Source of the DNA: an uncultured Tissierellia bacterium
GTDB taxonomy: Bacteria > Bacillota > Clostridia > Tissierellales > Peptoniphilaceae
Assembly: GCA_947253765.1 (NCBI GenBank)
Contig: CAMYAK010000007.1
Coordinates: forward strand, 14,891-78,890
Direction: 5' to 3'
DNA length: 64,000 bases
The notes beneath the pieces are model-generated. The model did not search any database. It saw nothing but the letters and a program-made list of their open reading frames with translations, and had not been told where the DNA came from. Positions 17,708 through 24,612 of this stretch are shown piece by piece (positions within the stretch are counted from its first letter, which is position 1; every line of letters begins with the position of its first letter). A program made the position numbers and the translations under genes.

Positions 17708-18198
17708 TTTATTCCCTCCTTTTCAAGCAAATCTGTTAGCTTTTCTTCTTTATCATTTGGTACTATTTGAACGACTATTTCAACGTCATTAGCTAAAAGT
17801 TCCTTAAATTCTCCAAGAGTACTATCAGATAAGAAAAGTGTCTTTTTTAGGTGATATTCTGCGCCCTTTTCAGGGGTCATATTGCCAACAGTAATCCTTT
17901 TGAAATGGTAGCCTTCATTATACATATCCAGCAAAGCCTTTGGCCCATTACACAAAACCATTACATTTGAGCCTTTATCAAGCCTTCTTTTTAGCTTATC
18001 TGCACAAGTCTTTGCATCATAGAAAGAAAGTTTTACTCCTGAAGGCGTTCCAAATTTCAAAGCTGTCTGCCTAAGTTTATCTTTGACAATCAGATCGTCT
18101 ACTATCAGAATTTTATCTACTCCATAATATGGAATCCAATAACCTACAACCTGTCCATGTATTAATCGGTCATCTATTCTATGATCTAATACCGCCAC
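17704..18198 (-). CDS. PTS mannose/sorbose-family EIIB
   Basis: A 164-aa mannose-class IIB with phospho-His14 in DRLIHGQV. It starts at GTG 18198 after AGGAGGA. It transfers phosphate from IIA to the sugar in the IIC-IID channel. It is coupled to the SIS gene by a 4-base overlap and 9 bases after IID. Confidence 0.9.
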   Translation of the reverse strand: MAVLDHRIDDRLIHGQVVGYWIPYYGVDKILIVDDLIVKDKLRQTALKFGTPSGVKLSFYDAKTCADKLKRRLDKGSNVMVLCNGPKALLDMYNEGYHFKRITVGNMTPEKGAEYHLKKTLFLSDSTLGEFKELLANDVEIVVQIVPNDKEEKLTDLLEKEGIN

Positions 18199-18207
18199 TT
18201 TCTCCTC

Positions 18208-19029
18208 CTATCCGATTACCCCAAATACACCCAATATGAATGCAACTGTCGCAATTATTAAAATGATTTTAGAAAAGCTGAGCTGTTTTTTAATAAGTCT
18301 ATAAATTCCAAGTGTGGCAATTAAAGACAATAACTCGGGTACTATTTCATCAAGATACTCTTGAACAACTATACTGGTTCCTGATATATCGAATTTTAAT
18401 GGTGTTGTTATTCCAATCCATTGTGCAATCATAGCCCCAATTGAAGCCATTCCAATTATTCCTGCACAATAAGTGAATACCTTCATTAATCCGCTTTCCT
18501 GCAAATTGCTCATCAACTGAGTACCTTGTGCATATCCATATTTTAGTCCATAATATCTAGTCAAGAAATTCGGCAGGTTATATGTTAAAAGTAAAATAAT
18601 AGGTCCTAAAATATTCCCTTGGGTTGCAAAACTAACTCCAAGAGAAGTTGCTATAACTTTGAAAATTCCCCAGAAGAAAGTATCCCCTATTCCACTAAGT
18701 GGCCCCATCAATGAAACTTTTACTGCGTTTATAGTTTCAACATCAAATTCCGGATCACTTTGTGCTTGCTCTTCCATTGCAACTGAAAGGCCCATTACAA
18801 ATGGAGACGGTGCCACGGTCATATTAAAAGCAGCTATATGACGATGCATTGCAGCCTTATAACCCTCTTCGTCATCTTTCCAGATTCGCTTTAAACTTGG
18901 CATAACAGCATATAGGAAACCGAGCCCTTCCATTCGCTCATAGTTAAAAGATCCTAACAAAGAAAATGATCTCCAAAAAATACTTTTCGATTCATTCTTC
19001 GGAAGACTTTTTAATTTATCATTATTCAT
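18208..19029 (-). CDS. PTS mannose/sorbose-family EIID
   Basis: A 273-aa mannose-class IID membrane subunit. The N-terminal SKSIFWRSFSLLGSFNYERMEGLGFLY region, the PFVMGLSVAMEEQ segment and GPLSGIGDTFFWG are typical. It forms the transporter with IIC, overlapping that gene by one base. A GAGGAGG site lies inside the end of IIC. Confidence 0.9.
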   Translation of the reverse strand: MNNDKLKSLPKNESKSIFWRSFSLLGSFNYERMEGLGFLYAVMPSLKRIWKDDEEGYKAAMHRHIAAFNMTVAPSPFVMGLSVAMEEQAQSDPEFDVETINAVKVSLMGPLSGIGDTFFWGIFKVIATSLGVSFATQGNILGPIILLLTYNLPNFLTRYYGLKYGYAQGTQLMSNLQESGLMKVFTYCAGIIGMASIGAMIAQWIGITTPLKFDISGTSIVVQEYLDEIVPELLSLIATLGIYRLIKKQLSFSKIILIIATVAFILGVFGVIG

Positions 19030-19808
19030 TACAGTTCCTCCTCAAATTCGTTACTTGCTGTTTTTTCAAGTTCCAGTTCCTTTGTTTTAATCTGGTACAT
19101 CACCAATGCTATAGCTAAAGCAATTGTAGCTACTGCAATCATGGACATCTTTAACCATGCGGAAAGCGCAAAGCCAATCATTAAATAAGGAATTAATTCT
19201 TTTTCCATAAGTAAATTCAACAAAAGTGCAAATCCCATGGCCGGAAGAACTTTTGCTACGGCATTCAGACCGTTATTAACCCAACCGGGAATATTATTAA
19301 CTATTTTTGAAATAACATCGTTACCGGCATATAATGCAAAAAATGTTAAGCCCCAATAAACAATTAAAACGATCAAACCTTGTAAATAATGAATTCCTAT
19401 AATAGATTTTTCACGCCCACCAATATCAATAAGTTTGTCAACCTCATGCATCATAGGTGAGTATAATGTGTCGATTATTGTCTGCAAAAATTGCATTAAT
19501 AATGAAACAGGAACAGCAAATGTCATTGCTACTTCTATACCTGACTTTGTAGCTAAAGCTATGGCTGCGCCAATGGTTCCACCCGGGCCTACACTTAGTC
19601 CTGCTGTTGGGCCGATTGCAGCAGATCCCATAAAAATAAGTTGTAACTGGGCTCCTATTATTAAGCCTTGCTTAAGATCTCCCATTATTAATCCAACAAG
19701 AGCTCCGGTTACTACAGGCTCTCTGAACTTACATTCGCCCAGCCAACCTCCTTCCAATTGTGATATTGCCGCGACTATTCCTATTAAAGCAGCTTGTAAT
19801 ATGTTCAT
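19029..19808 (-). CDS. PTS mannose/sorbose-family EIIC
   Basis: A 259-aa polytopic membrane protein of the mannose/sorbose EIIC family (QAALIGIVAAISQLEGGWLGE, PVVTGALVGLIMGD). It is the first gene of the operon, with AAGGAGG before its ATG. Its promoter region carries repeated TATACCAT boxes and a catabolite-repression-like site (19832-19889). Confidence 0.9.
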   Translation of the reverse strand: MNILQAALIGIVAAISQLEGGWLGECKFREPVVTGALVGLIMGDLKQGLIIGAQLQLIFMGSAAIGPTAGLSVGPGGTIGAAIALATKSGIEVAMTFAVPVSLLMQFLQTIIDTLYSPMMHEVDKLIDIGGREKSIIGIHYLQGLIVLIVYWGLTFFALYAGNDVISKIVNNIPGWVNNGLNAVAKVLPAMGFALLLNLLMEKELIPYLMIGFALSAWLKMSMIAVATIALAIALVMYQIKTKELELEKTASNEFEEEL

Positions 19809-19831
19809 ACTTTCCTCCTTTTCTAGTGGTG

Positions 19832-19889
19832 TATACCATATACCATCTATATTTTAATATACCATATTCTGTTTTGCAAGCGTTTTCTT
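19832..19889 (-). promoter_or_regulatory. promoter, GntR-type boxes and cre-like site of the mannose-type PTS operon
   Basis: On the minus strand TTGCAA (19879-19874), 17 bases, TAAAAT (19856-19851). Three exact TATACCAT boxes lie at 19832-19839, 19839-19846 and 19858-19865 around the -10, likely bound by the adjacent GntR/UTRA regulator. AAGAAAACGCTTGCA (19889-19875, minus strand) fits the CcpA cre consensus with one mismatch and overlaps the -35. Regulator assignments are inferred. Confidence 0.55.
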
Positions 19890-19930
19890 TATACTCACAA
19901 ACATTAAATTTTAGCTTGATTAAATATAAA

Positions 19931-19971
19931 AAAATACTCCAACCAATACAGACCTTTGACTGGAGTATTTT
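19931..19971. other. hairpin AAAATACTCCA / TGGAGTATTTT
   Basis: A perfect 11-bp inverted repeat with a 19-base loop in the gap between the divergent IIC and selD genes, with A/T runs on both sides so that either strand could give a terminator-like structure. No gene ends here, so its role is unclear. The selD promoter was not identified with confidence in this 299-base gap. Confidence 0.35.
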
Positions 19972-20107
19972 CCTCTTATCCCTCTCCCACATTTTCATCA
20001 AATCACAGACCATACCGTCTCTTTTTAACTTCCTAATCCCTCAAATTTCATTCTAATTATGCTACCATATAAATATAAGATATGAACAGAAAAATAAAGG
20101 ACCTATC

Positions 20108-21121
20108 ATGACAAAACTACAAGTTTGCGGCGGCTGCAACGCCAAGATCGCTGCTGCCAATCTCGACAAAATATTAAAAAACATAGAGCCCTTCAGGCGG
20201 AACGACATCATTGTCGGCTTCGATAAGAAAGACGATGCCGCCGTTATAAAGATCAGCGACGACCTGTCAATCATCCAAACCCTGGACTTCTTCCCGCCAA
20301 TGATCGATGACCCATATAAGTTCGGCCAAATAGCAGCTGCCAATGCCATGTCCGACGTCTATGCCATGGGAGGAGAGGTCATTTCAGCCCTGAACATAGC
20401 TATGTTTCCCACCGAGGAAGACTTCTCCATACTCGAGGAGATACTGAGGGGAGGAAATGATAAGGTCAGCGAAGCCCAAGCCTCTCTTACAGGCGGCCAC
20501 TCAATCCATGACCCCTCCATAAAATATGGCTTATCGGTCACAGGCAAAGTCTATACCGGAAAAATCTGGAAAAACAATACACCTGAAAACGGTGACGTTA
20601 TATTAGTTACGAAAAAGCTTGGCACGGGCCTGGTCTGTGCCAACGCCCAAGAAGGAGGAGTCACACAGGAAGAGCTTGAGTCCTGCATTGACCAGATGAC
20701 CACACTAAATAAGTATGCCCGAGATATCTTTGTCAAATACGACATACACGCGGCAACCGACATAACCGGCTTCGGTCTCCTTGGCCACCTCTTTGAGATG
20801 GCTGATGAAGATTATACGATCATTGTCGAATCGGACAAGGTCCCCATTCTGGAGCCCGCCCTGAAACTGGCCGGGGACTTCCTCTACACCTCAGGTGCTC
20901 AAAACAATAGGAATTATATTGGAGGCCGGGTCGAATTTATAAATGATGACTTTGCCCTTCAGGAGGTCCTATTCGACCCACAAACCTCAGGTGGTCTCTG
21001 CGTCGCTGTAAGCCCCGAGGACAGCCTGAAAATTATAGAAGAATTCCGTGACAATAAGCTTGAAATCTGGCCCATTGCAAGGGTTAAGACAAGAAGGTCC
21101 TACCCCATCATAGTCAAATAG
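20108..21121 (+). CDS. selD: selenide, water dikinase (selenophosphate synthetase)
   Basis: A 337-aa SelD. It makes selenophosphate from selenide and ATP. The N-terminal CGGCNAK holds the catalytic pair Cys10 and Lys13 (Cys form, not Sec). AAVIKI and MSDVYAMGG belong to the PurM-like ATP/Mg-binding fold, followed by DITGFGLLGH and FDPQTSGGL. The protein starts unusually close to the active Cys; the ATG has an AAAGGA site. It heads the operon selD-yedF-DUF3343-cysteine desulfurase and marks the shift to higher-GC sequence. No selA, selB or tRNA-Sec is in the window, and with yqeB/yqeC 9 kb away it fits the 'orphan SelD' use in molybdenum hydroxylase maturation. Confidence 0.95.
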   Translation: MTKLQVCGGCNAKIAAANLDKILKNIEPFRRNDIIVGFDKKDDAAVIKISDDLSIIQTLDFFPPMIDDPYKFGQIAAANAMSDVYAMGGEVISALNIAMFPTEEDFSILEEILRGGNDKVSEAQASLTGGHSIHDPSIKYGLSVTGKVYTGKIWKNNTPENGDVILVTKKLGTGLVCANAQEGGVTQEELESCIDQMTTLNKYARDIFVKYDIHAATDITGFGLLGHLFEMADEDYTIIVESDKVPILEPALKLAGDFLYTSGAQNNRNYIGGRVEFINDDFALQEVLFDPQTSGGLCVAVSPEDSLKIIEEFRDNKLEIWPIARVKTRRSYPIIVK

Positions 21122-21162
21122 TATGGCCTGAGTTAATAAAAAACCATTGGAAGGAGAAAAAA

Positions 21163-21765
21163 ATGAAAGAAATCAATGCACTTGGAAAAATTTGTCCCAT
21201 CCCTGTAATCGAAACAAAGAAAGCCATGAGGGAAAATCAGGAGGAGAAGGAATTCCATATCCTGGTTGACAATGAAGTTGCCACCCAGAACCTGACCAAG
21301 ATGGCCACCCACCTCCACATGAAGTCAAGCGTTGAGAAGCTGGCTGACAAGAAATACAAGGTAACCATAATGAGGGATGAAAATGCCAAGGACGAGTCTG
21401 AATTTGACGAAGCAAGCCTTATGGACAATTCTTCCTATGTTGTAGTTGTAAAATCCGACACCATAGCAGACGGAGACCCTGAGTTTTCCAAGTCCCTGCT
21501 TGAGGGCTTCCTATATGCACTCACCGAGCAGGACAAGCTGCCAAAGGCTGTTATCTTCTATAACAGAGGAGTTTTCAATACCACTAAAAATGAAAAAGTT
21601 ATCGAGGATATGAAGGGCATCGAGGAAAAAGGAGTGGAAATACTCTCTTGCGGACTCTGCCTTGACAACTACAAGCTCAAAGAAGACCTCAAGGTCGGCA
21701 CAATAACCAACATGTACAGGATAGTCGAGCTGATGAGAGAAAACCATGTCATCACCCCCTGCTGA
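21163..21765 (+). CDS. yedF: selenium metabolism protein YedF (TusA-like + DsrE-like)
   Basis: A 200-aa two-domain protein. Residues 1-70 are a TusA/SirA fold with the CPIP motif (Cys11). Residues about 95-195 are a DsrE/F-like domain (YVVVVKSDTIADGDPEFSKSLLEG, CGLCLDNY). YedF is consistently linked to SelD and is thought to carry or deliver sulfur/selenium, though its chemistry is not settled. It has a strong GGAAGGAG site, and its 3' end overlaps the DUF3343 gene by 20 bases. Confidence 0.93.
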   Translation: MKEINALGKICPIPVIETKKAMRENQEEKEFHILVDNEVATQNLTKMATHLHMKSSVEKLADKKYKVTIMRDENAKDESEFDEASLMDNSSYVVVVKSDTIADGDPEFSKSLLEGFLYALTEQDKLPKAVIFYNRGVFNTTKNEKVIEDMKGIEEKGVEILSCGLCLDNYKLKEDLKVGTITNMYRIVELMRENHVITPC

Positions 21766-22009
21766 TTACCTTCTTTTTTCTTTTGATTCTTCGGACCTGG
21801 CAAGCCTTGCCCTTGATAAGGTTAAGAACCTTGATAAGGCAAGGCTTATACCCTTGCCCCCTGAAATTGACGCGGGCTGCGGTTTTGCCCTGAGAATTTT
21901 ACCTCAAGATTTGGACAAGGCCCTTAGCCTCATAGGCCAAGGCAATTATGCCGGAATATTCTCCCTGGTCAAGTCCGATAATGAGAGGAAAATAACTAAA
22001 ATAAACTAA
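21746..22009 (+). CDS. DUF3343-family small protein, putative Se/S carrier
   Basis: An 87-aa protein with the DUF3343 hallmark PLPPEIDAGCGFALRI, whose single Cys is conserved and could carry selenium or sulfur. It starts at an ATG inside the yedF end (20-base overlap), so translation is coupled. Members are regularly found next to selD, yedF and NifS-like genes. Function is not experimentally fixed. Confidence 0.8.
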   Translation: MSSPPADYLLFSFDSSDLASLALDKVKNLDKARLIPLPPEIDAGCGFALRILPQDLDKALSLIGQGNYAGIFSLVKSDNERKITKIN

Positions 22010-22035
22010 TATTAAAGATCAATATAAGAAAGTTA

Positions 22036-22163
22036 GTCTATGGCCGGCTCTCGGTCGGATTCACTAGTGTTGGTTTTGCATTTTCGGCTGACCAACACTA
22101 GTCTATGGCCGTCTCTCAGTCGGATTCACTGGTGTTGGTTTCGCATTTTCGGTCAACCAACAT
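22036..22163. repeat. two tandem 65-bp palindrome-bearing repeats
   Basis: Units at 22036-22100 and 22101-22163 share GTCTATGGCCG...CGGATTCACT and then an inverted repeat GTGTTGGTT...AACCAACA around a GCATTTTCGG centre. A related single hairpin lies at 50146-50182. They occupy the gap between DUF3343 and the desulfurase gene and could form hairpins within the mRNA. Confidence 0.75.
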
Positions 22164-22202
22164 CTGTAATAATCAAGATAAAAATAGGAAAGACAGGTAA
22201 CA

Positions 22203-23393
22203 ATGTATTTTGATAATGCTGCAACAAGCCTGATCAAACCCGCCTGCCTGGCAGGGGCTTACGAAGAAATTATCAGGTCCGGAAAATATGGGAACCCGTC
22301 CAGGAGCGGCCACCTTAAAAGTCAAAACACCATGCTTGCAATCCTTGAAAGCAGGAAGGCCATTGCCGACCTCTTCCACATTGACAACCCCATGGACGTA
22401 GCGTTTTGCCAAAACGCCACTTTCGGGCTTAACTTCTTAATAAAATCCCTTGTGACCCCTGAGAACCACGTTATAACAAGCCTAAGCGACCACAACTCTG
22501 TCCTGAGGCCCCTCTATCTTTCCGGATGCCAACTCTCTTTTATGGACATTGGCAAGGACTTGGAAGTCAACTATTCCGATCTTGAGAAATATTTGCAAAA
22601 AAACACTCGTTTTGTTATTACAAACCACGCCTCAAATCTCCTTGCCAACCTCAATGACCTTGACCGGATCCATGCCTTCTGCAAGGAACACAACCTGATC
22701 ATGATCATAGATATGGCCCAGACTGCCGGATCCATGGACATTGACCTGTCCAAATATGACAGGAGCCTCTTCGTCATGACCGGCCACAAGTCCCTCTACG
22801 GGCCCAGTGGGGCGGGTTTCATAATTAAAAACGGGGATTTTGATTTTAAAACTGTATTTTGCGGGGGTTCCGGCACCAACTCCTTCTCAAAGGTGGGTCC
22901 CTCAACTTTCCCGGCCATATTCGAGGTAGGGACGTCAAACTATATTGACCAGATAGCCATCAAGTCAAGCATAGACTTTTTGAAGATAGAAGGCTTGGAC
23001 AAGCTCCATAAAAAACTCATCGGCCTCAGCCAAGGTTTCTATGACGGCATAAAGGACATAGAGGGCATAAAGATATATTCCAAGAGACCTACCCTTCACA
23101 ATTCCACAGCCCTGGTAAGCTTCAACCTGGGCAAGATCAATTCGTCCGACCTGGCCCTGGAGCTTGAGGAGGATTATGGGATAGAAGTTAGACCCGGTGC
23201 CCACTGCGCCCCCCTCATCCACAAAAAGTTTGGAACTGTGGACCAAGGCATGATCCGCTTCTCCTTCTCTTACTTTAACAGCTTTGAAGAAATCAAGCAG
23301 GCCATTAATGCTATTGATCAAATCTCCAAAACACTCAGGAATAGAACATTAAAAGGCTCTTTGTCAAATGGTGTTGGTGGACATTTCGCATGA
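22203..23393 (+). CDS. cysteine desulfurase / selenocysteine lyase-like, EF2568 type
   Basis: A 396-aa fold-type I PLP enzyme of the NifS/SufS superfamily. MYFDNAATS is at the start, the PLP lysine is K196 in MTGHKSLYGPSGAG, and the catalytic Cys335 is in RPGAHCAPL. It would release sulfur or selenium from cysteine or selenocysteine for SelD and molybdenum hydroxylases. This subfamily is known from selenium-dependent hydroxylase loci. The last 12 residues (GSLSNGVGGHFA) are encoded by the MITE inserted at 23355. Removing the MITE and one 8-bp repeat gives a stop right after Lys384. The domain itself is complete, so activity is probably kept. Confidence 0.9.
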   Translation: MYFDNAATSLIKPACLAGAYEEIIRSGKYGNPSRSGHLKSQNTMLAILESRKAIADLFHIDNPMDVAFCQNATFGLNFLIKSLVTPENHVITSLSDHNSVLRPLYLSGCQLSFMDIGKDLEVNYSDLEKYLQKNTRFVITNHASNLLANLNDLDRIHAFCKEHNLIMIIDMAQTAGSMDIDLSKYDRSLFVMTGHKSLYGPSGAGFIIKNGDFDFKTVFCGGSGTNSFSKVGPSTFPAIFEVGTSNYIDQIAIKSSIDFLKIEGLDKLHKKLIGLSQGFYDGIKDIEGIKIYSKRPTLHNSTALVSFNLGKINSSDLALELEEDYGIEVRPGAHCAPLIHKKFGTVDQGMIRFSFSYFNSFEEIKQAINAIDQISKTLRNRTLKGSLSNGVGGHFA

Positions 23394-23405
23394 TTAAATA
23401 GTCTT

Positions 23406-23446
23406 TAAAGGTTGTCTAACCCTTCGGGGTTAGGCAGCCTTTTTAA
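23406..23446 (+). terminator. intrinsic terminator carried by the MITE (UUCG loop)
   Basis: Stem CTAACCC-TTCG-GGGTTAG, extended outward by GG-TG/CA-CC and AAA/TTT pairs and followed by TTTTTAATTT. It lies 13 bases after the altered desulfurase stop and would end the selD operon. Confidence 0.85.
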
Positions 23447-23494
23447 TTTACTTAGGTTCTAAAAAAGTGCTCAGGCCGGGCTCTGATTCGAAAA

Positions 23495-23861
23495 TCATGG
23501 GGATTCACCGAAATGTGGGTAATCCCCATGACTCATTTGAGCTTTGAAATCAATGGGGTTGTCCGAAAGGTGGGAGACCCCCATGACCCAAGCCAGGCTC
23601 AGAAATCATGGGTAAAGTCCGAAAACCGGACAACCCCTCTGAAAAAGCTCGAGCTAGCAGTCATGGGGAAAGTCCAAAAACCGGACAACCCCTCTGAAAA
23701 AGCTTGAGCCAGCGGTCATGGGGAAAGTCCAAAAAGCGGGCAACCCCTCTGAAAAAGCTTGAGCTGGCGGTCATGGGGAAAGTCCAAAAAGCGGGCAACC
23801 CCTCTGAAAAAGCTTGAGCTGGCGGTCATGGGGAAAGTCCAAAAAGCGGACAATCCCCATG
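23495..23861. repeat. seven tandem 55-56-bp hairpin units
   Basis: Units begin at 23495, 23550, 23606, 23661, 23716, 23771 and 23826. Each has TCATGGGG-AAAGTCC near its start and GGACAACCCC or a variant near its middle, giving a GGGG..GTCC/GGAC..CCCC stem. The last three or four units are nearly identical; the first two are more diverged and end CCCCATGA like the array at the right window edge. Confidence 0.85.
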
Positions 23862-23955
23862 AAAAAAACTAAAATATGGAATCAAGGGGATTTGCCGAAA
23901 GTGACAAATCATTTTCTGACCAGCGATCCACCAACACCATTTATTTTAGAGCCCA

Positions 23956-24231
23956 TTAAAATAAGTCCGAGTGGCTACCTGTATTAACTAAAGTTATTGT
24001 AAGAATATCGTCTTCAATTAAATAAACAAGTAGCCAATCAGGCTTTATATGACACTCATAAAATCCTTCATATTTACCTTTTAGTAAATGGTTTTGATAC
24101 TTTTTATCAAGCTTTTTCCCAAGTCTTAAATCTTCAATTACTTTGTCTAATAAAGAAATATCAACCCCCCGCTTTATGATATTCCTATAACTTCGTTTAA
24201 AAGAATTGGTGAATTTTATTTTATACATCAA
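23956..24231 (-). CDS. YafQ/RelE-family mRNA interferase toxin
   Basis: A 91-aa RelE/YafQ-type toxin. The C-terminal TGSHSDLF carries the His and terminal Phe typical of YafQ, and HIKPDWLLVYLI the earlier His/Asp pair. It would cut mRNA in the ribosome. Its start overlaps the antitoxin stop by 4 bases (ATGA). Its own stop lies within the target duplication of the adjacent MITE but is intact. The AT-rich composition suggests acquisition. Confidence 0.87.
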   Translation of the reverse strand: MMYKIKFTNSFKRSYRNIIKRGVDISLLDKVIEDLRLGKKLDKKYQNHLLKGKYEGFYECHIKPDWLLVYLIEDDILTITLVNTGSHSDLF

Positions 24232-24503
24232 TCTGAGAGTAATGCTTTCTTTAATTCATCCATTGAGGAATAGGAGGGTGTTTCGGGGTCCCTTGATATT
24301 CTTCTTGCTTCATCCATAGCCATTAGCGTTTCTTCATTATAGTCGGGTATTTCCACATTAAATGGAAGCCCTCCTCTAAGTATGCATTGACGCAGAAAGA
24401 TATTAACTGCACTTGACATATCCATTCCAAGCTCATTGAATAGTGTATTCGCTTTAGCTTTTACATTTGAATCAATACGAATTTGTGTAGGTATTTTTGC
24501 CAT
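24228..24503 (-). CDS. RelB/DinJ-family antitoxin
   Basis: A 91-aa antitoxin. The N-terminal ribbon-helix-helix (TQIRIDSNVKAKANTLFNELGMDMSSAVNIFL) binds DNA as a dimer, and the acidic C-terminal tail neutralises the YafQ-like toxin encoded next. RelB/DinJ pairs repress their own promoter; here a perfect ATACTA/TAGTAT inverted repeat lies within the promoter upstream. Confidence 0.87.
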   Translation of the reverse strand: MAKIPTQIRIDSNVKAKANTLFNELGMDMSSAVNIFLRQCILRGGLPFNVEIPDYNEETLMAMDEARRISRDPETPSYSSMDELKKALLSD

Positions 24504-24525
24504 AATATCATCTCCTTATAATCTG

Positions 24526-24554
24526 ATACTATGCTGTTTAGTATACAATGTCAA
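24526..24554 (-). promoter_or_regulatory. promoter and operator of the toxin-antitoxin pair
   Basis: On the minus strand TTGACA (24554-24549), 17 bases, TAGTAT (24531-24526). ATACTA at 24526-24531 and TAGTAT at 24539-24544 form a perfect inverted repeat with a 7-base gap covering the -10, the expected place for DinJ binding. Confidence 0.7.
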
Positions 24555-24612
24555 GCATTTTATGGAGCAAATTTGTTTCTTATGTATACTTTTTTCCTAC
24601 CTAATTCAAATA

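Larger units (their letters stand above)
23355..23953 (+). mobile_element. 599-bp MITE with ISL3-like ends and 8-bp target duplication
   Basis: Terminal inverted repeats 23355-23380 (GGCTCTTTGTCAAATGG...) and 23928-23953 (complement GGCTCTAAAATAAATGG...) match in 21 of 26 positions. A perfect 8-bp duplication CATTAAAA flanks them (23347-23354, 23954-23961), as in ISL3-family transposition. There is no transposase. Inside are an intrinsic terminator (23406-23446) and seven 55-bp hairpin units (23495-23861). It inserted between the 3' ends of the convergent desulfurase and yafQ-like genes. Confidence 0.9.

Noticed and set aside
19729..20056. Small frames on both strands in the IIC-selD gap
   Set aside because: They overlap the promoter boxes and hairpin, have no ribosome site that fits and no recognisable domain.
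23513..23707. 64-aa plus-strand frame in the MITE array
   Set aside because: Its sequence is a repeat translation (recurring GDPHDPS/KPDNPSEKA-like pieces) with no ribosome site.
23495..23861. CRISPR array
   Set aside because: Units are contiguous, near-identical hairpins of 55 bp with no unique spacers, and no cas genes are present; they lie inside a MITE.
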